Shown here: positions 14,699 to 23,900 of the stretch, piece by piece
Layout: every line of letters starts with the position of its first letter
Position numbering within the stretch: the stretch's first letter is position 1
Notes under the pieces: model-generated
What the model saw: only the letters and a program-made list of their open reading frames with translations
What the model was told of the DNA's origin: nothing
Database searches by the model: none
Program-made: the position numbers and the translations under genes
Source of the DNA: Calliopsis andreniformis
Lineage: Eukaryota; Arthropoda; Insecta; Hymenoptera; Andrenidae
Reading direction: 5' to 3'
Assembly (NCBI RefSeq): GCF_051401765.1
Contig: NC_135071.1
Span: 9,340,961 to 9,404,960, forward strand
DNA: 64,000 nucleotides

Positions 14699-14798
14699 CC
14701 TGAATTTTCCTTAATTTCTACTAAACTAAATATAATAGGAAATATGATAATTTCTTTTAGTAATGTAATAATAGCTTACTTAATTTTGTGAAAATTTA
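14699..14798 (-). repeat. 3' flank duplicated between U1 copies 1 and 4
   Basis: About 100 bp directly after U1 copy 1 match the region after copy 4 (19,470-19,569) at roughly 90% by eye. Both include CACAAAATTAAG 10-21 nt past the RNA end, which may be the 3'-processing box; copy 2 has GACAAAATTAAG in a similar place. Confidence 0.75.
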
Positions 14799-14962
14799 TC
14801 CGGGATAGCGCGAACGCAGTCCCGACTAACAAAAATTGTACGCCCGAGATATCCACATTAGGGATATTCGCAGAGGTCAGCTCTAACCGTAGTGCAATGG
14901 ATGAGCCTCACCCTGGAAGAACCGCCTTTTTGATCACGGTAGCCTCTGCGCCAGGTAAGTAT
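14799..14962 (-). ncRNA. U1: U1 snRNA gene, copy 1 (variant)
   Basis: Transcript starts at 14962 and runs left. It begins ATACTTACCTGG, the exact 5'-splice-site recognition end of U1. It keeps the stem-loop II loop ATTGCAC (U1A site), an Sm site AATTTTTGT and the 3' stem CGGGACTGCGTTCGCG...CCCGG. Length is about 163 nt, normal for U1. Loop I reads GATCAAAAAG instead of GATCANGAAG, so a G in the U1-70K site is changed, and one base is inserted in stem-loop II. The promoter motif is intact. It is probably transcribed, and possibly a functional variant or a weakened copy. Confidence 0.93.
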
Positions 14963-15008
14963 GCTTTATGTTGCTTCTGACTATCACTTAAACCCCATAG
15001 TGTACAGT

Positions 15009-15056
15009 TTCAACTGCGAAAAACTTCTTCATCCACTACGCACCCTAACGGTAACT
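15009..15056 (-). promoter_or_regulatory. snRNA promoter (PSE-like) of U1 copy 1
   Basis: Plus-strand CAACTGCGAAAAACTTCTTC lies at -49 to -68, and GCACCCTAACGG at -78 to -89. Both are shared with copies 2 and 3 at the same distance from the transcript start while the sequence between is not. This fits the proximal sequence element that insect snRNA genes use. Confidence 0.7.
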
Positions 15057-15079
15057 GTCAGAACTGTTGCTCACCCCCA

Positions 15080-15168
15080 TTAACCCCTGCAGCACAACCC
15101 CGTGTCAGAGTCACTTCTGACTCACGGCGGAGAGTCACCAGTGGCTACAGCAGAGTACTGAGAGTTAA
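15080..15168. repeat. TTAA-bounded short palindromic element
   Basis: An 89-bp segment bounded by TTAA on both sides (TTAACCCCT ... GAGAGTTAA). Inside is a strong imperfect palindrome built from GTCAGAGTCAC / TGACTCACGG. It resembles a piggyBac-type miniature element, and a similar one lies at 57,049-57,141. It sits just upstream of U1 copy 1. Confidence 0.4.
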
Positions 15169-17039
15169 ATGCCTTTTCTTTCCAGTATGACAGCCTCTAA
15201 GTAGATTTATAATAAATTACACAGTGGCTAATTCAGATATTTTATATCATTAGATAGATTTCAATCATTTTTACCTTCAATGCAAATACAGCGTTGTTTG
15301 GATACAAGTTCGGTGTACACTCAAGTTTCCTTGGAATTAGATATTCTTTAAATTTACCTTGTCCTCGCTTTCCAGAAGGCACAATCAAGCTACTAATGTA
15401 CGAATTTATCTTAGAAACGAGTTTCTTATTTCCTTTCGCATGCTTCATTTTAAATCGTGAAGTGGTACCGAAACTGTACCAGGTACTAATATAAATGATA
15501 TTTTGTCAAACGATCCTTCCCTTCATGTGGACTGCTGAGTTTATTATAGCAGTATGGATTATAGTATAAATATAGTACAAAGTATAATGTAAAGTATAGT
15601 ATGAACAGTATGAAGAGTGTAAGTCTACTATAGGGAAGTGTGAAATAATTTTTAAAAATGTTGGGAAACTGTCTTCTGCTTAGGCGTGATTCACTGAAGA
15701 ATCACCACTATAACCGATATTTTTTGGAGTCGGCGAAAACAGATAAGTAAGTGCAGTTCAAAGACAGTATCACTCATCTCCTAACTAAGAGCCAAGGGTT
15801 CAAAGTATCACCTCCCCACCTAAGACACACTATAGTCCTGTAAAGATAAATAGTCCTGTGCGACACCGATCAGTAGGAATTGTACTCGTAACTCTCTCGT
15901 TGTAACCTCGTTCACGAAACTCGTCCGAGAATTGTTGTACCCGTTTGGCACTAGAGTTTTAGTTGACTTTAACCAACGTATGTTACTTCAAACACCCGTG
16001 GGTTTCCAACAAAGACGCGTGAGCACAGTATAGACTAACGTGACTAATTATGATCTTCATTTTGGGAAAAAAGTGTCAATCAAAGGATGCGACAATATCG
16101 ATTGAATATTAGAATCTGAGTGTATGCAAAACCAACGATCACACATTAGCCTCTTTGACTTGCTAAAGAGGTTAATTTGAACGTTTACATTCCGAGTCCG
16201 TTCAACACAATTTGCGAAGACTCTGCATCTATGTAATTCCTTTCCTGCGTCTTGCTGGCACCTCGTACTTGCAGTAACTACCACTAAGCCGGACCAGCTG
16301 GTGTTTTAACTTCTAGCGCGTTTGGAATAGCCGACATACGGAAGCATCCGACACCCTTTTATGGAAATTCTTCAGCGAAGCCATGGACTCTTTTCAGCTG
16401 ACTACTGTATATGCATGTATGTCATATTGTTTTCTTTCACTTTTGCCAGTCAGCAATACAAGATCATAAATGCTATTTGACATAATGTAACTGCAAATAC
16501 GTATTTTTATACCAGCTGATACAGAATATAATATCTTATAACACGAATAAATAAAGGATATTTCTCAAAATAAACATGATGTACATAATATATGTAAATG
16601 ACTGGTTCGAACTTTCGTTTCCTCAAATGGTTAAAAAAGGTAAATTGTCTCAATACCAGGACGCTTGGAATATATGTTCTAATAAATAAACATCTAAAAT
16701 GCATCTCCCCATACTCGAATTGCATTCCAATAACTGAATATTCTATTTTATACTTTTTCGTACTTTGTGAGAGACATCCATATATCGTTTTTATTAGGTA
16801 CTTAAAAATTCAAGGATCAAAATGAAATATAAAATTAATAATGTTAGAGTAGTGTCCAAAGGTATAACGAAAACAGTCCGCTAACTAAACTCTTACTGGA
16901 TTGTTGCACTATTTTAATAGTATCGCACAATAATAAATAACTAGGGCAAAGCAAAAGCAATAAAGGAACTAGAAGTTCATTATACGTTTCTATGAAAGTT
17001 GCTTTCTCTGAACCATTTCTTAATTTTGTCACTGAATTG

Positions 17040-17202
17040 TCCGGGATAGCGCGAACGCAGTCCCGACTATCAAAAATTGTACGCCCGAGATATCCACATT
17101 AGGGATATTCGCAGAGGTCAGCTCAACCGTAGTGCAATGGAAGAGCCTCACCCTGGAGGAACCGCCTTCTTGATCACGGTAACCTCTGCGCCAGGTAAGT
17201 AT
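17040..17202 (-). ncRNA. U1: U1 snRNA gene, copy 2 (canonical)
   Basis: Starts at 17202. The ATACTTACCTGG end is intact, loop I GATCAAGAAG fits the U1-70K consensus GATCANGAAG, loop II ATTGCAC is present, the Sm site is AATTTTTGA, and the 3' stem is complete (about 162 nt). The basal helix (GCGCAGAGG with CCTCTGCG) pairs fully. It has a promoter motif at the standard distance and a candidate 3' box (ACAAAATTAAG) 10-20 nt past the end. It is the best candidate for a fully active gene along with copy 3. Confidence 0.96.
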
Positions 17203-17248
17203 GCTTTTCTTCTTTCCTAGCCCTTACTTAAGCACATGTGATACTACT

Positions 17249-17292
17249 TCAGCAGCGGGAACTGCTTCATCCAGTAGTACACCTAACGGGAA
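17249..17292 (-). promoter_or_regulatory. snRNA promoter (PSE-like) of U1 copy 2
   Basis: AGCAGCGGGAACTGCTTCATCC begins at -49 and ACACCTAACGGG at about -77, matching the two conserved blocks of copies 1 and 3 in position and mostly in sequence. Confidence 0.65.
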
Positions 17293-18599
17293 CTTCGAGA
17301 ACTAACCGCATCGCTGATCGCTTTTATTCATTCACATATTCCAATAGAATTAAATATCAAAATGTAGAAAGTCTAATGAAAAGTACTCTAATAAAACCTA
17401 ATCGTTCCATAAAACTTACAGTCAATCAATAATTTATCTGAATAGTTAAATTATTCAAGTATTTAATTCTTTTTTAACTTATAACTTTGAGGTAAATATA
17501 TTTAATATACTACGTATATTTAATTTTTCCTAATATAATACTTTGGTTTCATTTCACTATTTGATTTATAAAATTTAAATTCTAAATTATACTGTTCTGT
17601 CTTAATACAGACAAATTGTACAATATGGACATGTTATATGAAATGTAAGTTTCAAATTTTAGAGCTCTATCCGTAAACATTTTAACTGAATTTTTTACAC
17701 ACATTTTAAAGTGAATATATAAAAATTATCCTTAATACCAATTATATATACAAAAATGGAAGCTTTAAGAAACTTTATTCTTCATTAACTCCTTGTCAAT
17801 ATTATGTATGTAATATTCTAAACTCCTAATTTCTTAACATCCACATATAATTCCTCTCTATAATTTCGATAATTATAGTTACTGGCATAACAACAGGAAT
17901 ATTCAAGATATTCATTAGACCAAGAAATTATTATTAGGCTTTGGGCTGTTTACGTGCTTAGGTGTTGTACTCCGAAACGAGATACAAAGCTAATACAATA
18001 TTTAATTGCTTTGCGCATATAATGGCGTCATCATTGTGCAGCATTACTACAATGGTAACATAACACTTAGAACTAGGTTTCCAAACCGCTAAATACAGGG
18101 TGAACAAGAATTAGGTGACAATTTTAAATTAAAATATCTCTTTTGAAAAATGGTTTTTCAAAAAACTTTTTTTGCTCATGTGTTTATATTCAAAAAGGAA
18201 ATTTTTTAATGGCAATTTTGAAAATTTTTTAGTGGTAAAAAATAGAAATTTCTGTCGAAAATCGAATATTTTTAGTGAAAACATACATACTGAATCAAAG
18301 GCATCACGCAAACTTTAAGAAAGTGGTCTTCAAGTAAGAAGAATGACAAAAGTCACCAAGAACGTCCGTTTTGAAACTTGTCAAAAAAATTTGAGTTGAC
18401 AAGACTCAGTACTTGATGACCGTAAAGGAAACGTAAGGCGACCATTATTATCTCTGTATCGTACATAATTAAATATCACGAAGCAAGCAAAACAATTATC
18501 GACAAGAACTCTTGTGTTTCGCAAAGGAACAATTGCATTGAAAAATTTATACCCTTTAAACGCCATTAATTCAGTAATTAAGTTTGCAATATAAACTTG
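17293..18599. other. Spacer between U1 copies 2 and 3
   Basis: AT-rich, with a repeat fragment beginning TA-CAGGGTGAACAAG at about 18,096. No gene is supported. Confidence 0.5.
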
Positions 18600-18762
18600 T
18601 CCGGGATAGCGCGAACGCAGTCCCGACTATCAAAAATTGTACGTCCGAGATATCCACATTAGGGATATTCGCAGAGGTCAGCTCAACCGTTGTGCAATGG
18701 AAGAGCCTCACCCTGGAGGAACCGCCTTCTTGATCACGGTAACCTCTACGCCAGGTAAGTAT
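18600..18762 (-). ncRNA. U1: U1 snRNA gene, copy 3 (canonical)
   Basis: Starts at 18762. It differs from copy 2 by only a few bases (for example GCGTAGAGG for GCGCAGAGG, which leaves a G-U pair, and TCGGACG for TCGGGCG). The splice-site end, the 70K loop GATCAAGAAG, the U1A loop ATTGCAC, the Sm site AATTTTTGA and the 3' stem are all kept. The promoter block lies at -49 to about -89, as in copies 1 and 2. Confidence 0.96.
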
Positions 18763-18808
18763 GCTTTCCACTCTTCCCGAATAAAACTTGAACTTTATGC
18801 CTCATGAC

Positions 18809-18853
18809 TTTAACTGCGAGAAACATCTTCATCAGTCGCGCACCCTAACGGCA
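18809..18853 (-). promoter_or_regulatory. snRNA promoter (PSE-like) of U1 copy 3
   Basis: TAACTGCGAGAAACATCTTC lies at -49 to -68 and GCACCCTAACGG at -78 to -89, the same arrangement as in copy 1. Confidence 0.7.
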
Positions 18854-19469
18854 GTTGGAATAACTACTTCACGCATTTTCTGTTATAAATCCTGTCAAAA
18901 TTGAATTATATTTGCAGTAGAAAGTAGAAATTCATTTTATGAATTCATACTATTCATACTGGAAAACTTTTAAATTACATTATTATCTCCTCTAGTGAAT
19001 ATTTGTTTATGTTACGTGAGGAAATAAAAAATATTAATTTTAAAAAAATCATTGTGAAAGAACCTCACAACTTATTTGTAAATGTTTGTCAGAAATTATT
19101 TCTATTTTTCCCCACATTGTATAAATTTAAAGGAAACTATAATTGAAATTGCTAATGAAATCGTTAAGAATTTATTGTTATATGTAAGCCTTCGCTTTTA
19201 ACGCATGTTAACGATTTGAACAATATGTGTTTATTGTTTAATAAATATAATTAATGATAAATGATTAATACTTGAAAATATACAAACATAGGTAATTCAA
19301 GATAATTGCTTGCTAATAATATACTTCCTCCTGTTTTGAAAAAATTTCAACTGTGTCAAATATATTAATTTCAATCAAGATTCCCTGTATTTAATATATT
19401 TTAACTTAAAAAAAATGTATATAAATTTTAAAGCTAATATAACTTAACATAGTTCTATAAAGTCGAAAA
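18854..19469. other. Spacer between U1 copies 3 and 4
   Basis: AT-rich sequence with no open frame or repeat that I can support. Confidence 0.5.
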
Positions 19470-19569
19470 ACTGAATTTTCCATAATCTCTACTAAGTTAA
19501 ATATAATAGAAAATATGATAATTACTTTTAGTAGTGTAATAATATCTTACTTAATTTTGTGAAAATTTA

Positions 19570-19732
19570 TCCGGGATAGCGCGAACGCAGTCCCGACTAA
19601 CAAAAATTATACGCCCGAGATATCCACATTAGGGATATTCGCAGGGTTCAGCTCAACCCAAGTGCAATGGAAGAGCCTCATCCTGGAGGAACCGCCTTGA
19701 TGATCACGGTAACCTCTACGCCAGGTAAGTAT
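19570..19732 (-). ncRNA. U1: U1 snRNA gene, copy 4 (divergent, possible pseudogene)
   Basis: Starts at 19732 and keeps the ATACTTACCTGG end, the U1A loop ATTGCAC, an Sm site AATTTTTGT and the 3' stem. It carries several damaging-looking changes. Loop I is GATCATCAAG (G of the U1-70K consensus changed). The 3' side of the basal helix is AACCCTGCG instead of GACCTCTGCG, which leaves mismatches with AGAGG. Its proximal promoter block is weaker, and the distal block lies 55 bp too far away. It shares its Sm-site variant and about 105 bp of 3' flank with copy 1, so these two are sister duplicates. Confidence 0.85.
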
Positions 19733-19778
19733 GCTTGTTCTGTCCAGTCTATCATATTTTTGATACTCGTATACAAGT

Positions 19779-19878
19779 TTCAAAAGCGAGAAAGGAAATC
19801 GACCAATGCGCTTCATAGTGACGAGTTGAAGAACTAAAAGTTCACCCCATAAGCCACCCTTTTGGCACCCCAACGGAT
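19779..19878 (-). promoter_or_regulatory. Altered snRNA promoter of U1 copy 4
   Basis: CAAAAGCGAGAAAGGAAATC sits at -49, retaining only part of the proximal motif. GCACCCCAACGG, equivalent to the distal block of the other copies, is at -133 to -144 instead of about -78 to -89. An insertion of about 55 bp explains the shift. Confidence 0.55.
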
Positions 19879-20686
19879 ATTTCTGACTTTTTTCTTTGTT
19901 TATCATCAATTCATAAGAGTGTATAATTGAAAATATTCATTTCGATATGAATACGGTTTAAATTAAAATTTTAGTAAGAAACTGGAACTTTGAAGAACAC
20001 TGAATCCTAAATAAAATTTTGAAAGAAATTGGTGCCAAATATAAGTAAAGATTATTTGTTTGAATTATGCATTCTTTAAAAATTGTAATTGTAATAATAC
20101 AATAAAGATAGGTACTTCTACAGTCTTTTTTAGTATATGTACTACCGAAGCAAGTACGAGGTACTTCTACAGTCTAATTGAAATTCTATATTGTAAATGA
20201 TTATTAACAAATGTTTATATTATGTGTTAAGTCGTCTAAATTCGTCTTAATTTGTCTGTGCGAATTGCTTAATTAACTAATTAATTCGTTAATTAGGTGC
20301 ATTATTAGTGATTCTGGACTTCTAGCGTTAAATAGGAAAAACGGAAATATATATGTATGTATATAGTAAAAAAATATTCTTCTACTCTCAGTATATAAAA
20401 TATTCATGTAACAATTTAGTTGTCAGTAGTATACTACTCAACACTATGAATCTTACAATTTAATTTATTTTTGTGCTTGAAATTAACATTCTTACATATT
20501 TGGTTTCCCTGGATCATCCACTAACCTCGAAACATATTGTTCCTCCTTACAATTGTTATGTCTCATGTTTCAGTATGGTTGCACAGTACATTAGCACTCA
20601 CCATCTCGCAATTTGTAATAATCTGGTATTCAATAAAATAAATGAACCGATTAAACGCGAAAACACTGCTTTGTGTTATTACTTAC
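19879..20686. other. Spacer between the U1 cluster and the Kazal-like exon
   Basis: AT-rich, with TATGTATGTATATA-type simple sequence near 20,350. The next exon of the Kazal-like gene should lie here or further left, but none could be fixed. Confidence 0.45.
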
Positions 20687-20981
20687 TGTTCCTATATGCG
20701 CGCACGACATGTTTCTTCTTGTGATTTTCTTTAACAGTCGAATATCGCAGTATCAAACAGCGATTGTAACATAGCATATGACAAACGCTCGAAAAGGTGC
20801 GATCGTTGAAGTCACGATCTCGAGCGCAAATAGTACGATTCCCATTACCGTCTGCGTCTTCTTTATACAACGCTGGAGTTGTGTTCTCGTTACTTTCTTC
20901 TGTATTATATTCCGTTTCTTCATTGCAATGAACGCAATCACAATGTGCCTCGTTTTTGGGTAACGTATCGGAATGCGTCAT
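20687..20981 (-). CDS. Kazal-like cysteine-rich secreted protein, one exon (partial)
   Basis: A minus-strand open frame of about 98 codons that ends at a strong donor (GTAAGT at 20686). Cysteines numbered from the methionine at 20981 are 14, 16, 19, 52, 67, 71 and 75. The stretch ICARDRDFNDRTFSSVCHML followed by CYNRC resembles the core of Kazal-type inhibitor domains (VCG....TF.N.C.L.C). The tail KKKHVVRAYRN would normally lead to a final G-x-C, expected in the next exon. Two N-glycosylation sequons (residues 33 and 48) fit a secreted protein. In-frame upstream codons give a hydrophobic run (ILYLVLAII) with no methionine, so the true start probably lies in another exon. I could not place the flanking exons. 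Without them the inhibitor function is inference. Confidence 0.45.
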
Positions 20982-23900
20982 GATGATTGCTAATACTAGA
21001 TACAGAATATTATATTTTAGTGTAAATTATATTATTTATAACTTTTGGCATAATCTTCTTTGGGCAATATTTTTCTGAGACTAATTATAATTTATGTTAA
21101 ATATTTACACGAAGCATCTACAGACAAATAAGAAAATTAACTTATTATGGATCTCTTTTTATAAACAAGTTACAAATATGTACATAACTTCATCCGTTCT
21201 GTATAAATTCAGTTAGCAACTATCTATTTGTAAATACCTTCTTTTATTAATGGGACAAAACTCAACCCACATTGTTTTATTTTAGAATGAAATCGTAAGA
21301 AACCTGAAAATAAATCCAACTACTGGCAGAAGTATCACTTCATTTGTTCTTTATCTAATATTCTTATTTATAGTTTTTTGAGGGAGAAATATGTCTGACA
21401 ATTCTGTAATATTTCTTATAATAATATAAATAATAATCACGTGGTTCGATGTAAAATGCTTAAGCTGATTTTGCGCATTAAAAATATACCATTGCAACTA
21501 TCACTTCTTTTAAACGGATAAAGTTTTACATACACATATTTGTAACAAGATTGAAGTAGGTAGGTATACTGATATGCAACCTACAAATTAAAATTGTTTT
21601 ACACAGTAGTTTCATATTTGAAAGCCAAATGAAATTACAGGAAGTAAAGGAACGATAGCACTAAACCAATCTTTTGATTAAACTCACAGACACTCCCAAT
21701 TCAAACTGAAGCTCTTTGATTATTGGATGACATAACGCATCATCTATTTCATATATTACAGTACTGTGTCATATGTTATGTTAGACCGCTTATTTTAGTT
21801 ATATAAAGTTAGTTTTAACTTAATTTTAGTATAATTATTTTTAATGCATTCCAACTAGTCATAACAAAAGGTGATAATATGGAGAATTAGATGTTACAAG
21901 CTTCAAGTGATTGTTTAAAAATTTGAATTACTGTATCAATCTAACATGTACAAGAAAAGAGAGAGGCGAATACGTTACTGCTTTATTAGATATCAGCAAT
22001 ATCGACATAGTGACCTTTAACTTCAGCGTAATGAAACATTAAATGTTATAAACGCAGAGCATCGTTACAATAACATACATTTGATAGTGAGGAACACAAT
22101 AACAATTTCTATAGTTAAATATTAATGAATTATTATTACACTGCTAGTACATAATTGGAATGCTTGCAAATTAAACATAATTTTATTATTTTTCAAGTGA
22201 AAATTTCTGCAACATTGAACAATTAAATTTGAAATTGTCGAAACTGTAATTGAGTGTAAAATAAAAATGAATTCATATTGCAATTTGACGTGTTACCATT
22301 ATTATTAATATAGAAGCTTGAGTACTAGCTATATATTCACTCTCTTTTTTCATAAATGATGTTTGCGAATTAGTAGTTTTCCTTGTAAACATTATTATTT
22401 CAAACATTTGAACTATATTTTCATCTAGGTATAGAGTTTCTATTTTCTTTTTCTTTCTAAAATATTGCTTGCCGTTATGTCTACCACAGTGTCCTTGTTT
22501 TTCTGCTAATTGTTCGCGAGTAATAACGCAAAGGATAACACACGGATAATGCTATTACCAGTACATACAACCAGATAAAGACAACCCATTCTGCTTTGAC
22601 GATGAACTCAGATCCCTTTTCTGCTTCAACTTCATAATAAAAACAGAAATTTTACGAGTAAAATAATACCTAGATACTACTTCGAAAGAGTAGTACAAAA
22701 AAATTAAACATTACATTTTTTAGCTGCTGTTCATTTGAATAAATAATTAAGCATTCCTTCACATAGATTGCCATTTACGCTCGAAAATTGTACATGTTTT
22801 TCACATTTCCCGATAACAGTTTTTTATTTACGGTTTTAATTTTTGTACTGTACGATCTGTTTGCAATGCTCTTTAAACGATTTCTAAAAATGAAAATCTA
22901 ATAGATTCCAATTTGGTAATCGAGAGTGTTCGTGCAACAGGCCAGTCTGCTTATTTATTTTTTATTCCCAATCCGCAGATAAATAAACTACTATATTGTC
23001 ATGCAATTGGAGATCCATTTGTACCGAATTATAAAATACATTGAAGTCTATTGTTCCGCTGAATAATAAAAAATAGTTTACGAAAAGAGCATGCAGCTCT
23101 CTTGAAATGATATAAATTCATTAAAATACAATTTTCGGATGAGTTCAGTAAAAATACGCATCACTGTTAACTAATTTCGTTATATTTAGTATCTTGCTCG
23201 TCGCAGAATATAGAACATCCAATTGCACTGGATCTAAGCGAGCCGTGAGAGAGAATAGCATCACTCGATACCGAACAAATATTCCAATTTTCAAATGACA
23301 CAGCGCGCTTCTTTTTCCCTTATTCGTTCTTTCTCATTTGGCACTTGACTCTATTAAGCCGTTTCCAGACACCGTCATTCCACGCTGTCTGTCTAACTTA
23401 TACGTATTTTCATTTTCCGTAAATTCGTTACCCGCCAGACGATACCCGACCGTAATAGGTTCGAATGTAATTGATATCAGCTATCTTCAAGTCATATCTT
23501 TTTAATTACGATGCATTTCACCGCGGACATTTGTTACCTTCCACTCGAGTATCTGATACCAATTACACTGAAAGCTGCCTCGTTTAATAGAAACCAAGAT
23601 TTCATTTAATTTTGAATATTTTGTCAATGGTTCACACACTCCTAATATAGTTACGTGTCTCCTATCTGTTTCATTATTCAGGATTCATGAGTTATAGGTG
23701 TACAGTGTTAGTAATTTTTAAAGAAAAAAGAGTTATTACTAAATTATATATTCCGAGAAATGTACAATTTACAATTATGTACTCGCAAGATTACATCAAT
23801 GCAAACAAAATATAATCTCATGGAAGATATTTGCATATCCACAGAATATACATATGTAAAGATTATCAAAATTGTCTGTATTCTGAAATATAATTTTTCC

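Larger units (their letters stand above)
14963..17018. other. Spacer between U1 copies 1 and 2
   Basis: Contains the copy 1 promoter, the TTAA element, a degenerate AGTATA-rich repeat (about 15,548-15,620) and a GC-richer patch at about 15,880-16,330. No gene is supported. Confidence 0.5.

Noticed and set aside
23457..23470. GGTTCGAAT resembling a tRNA B box
   Set aside because: No A box at the right distance and no cloverleaf pairing around it.
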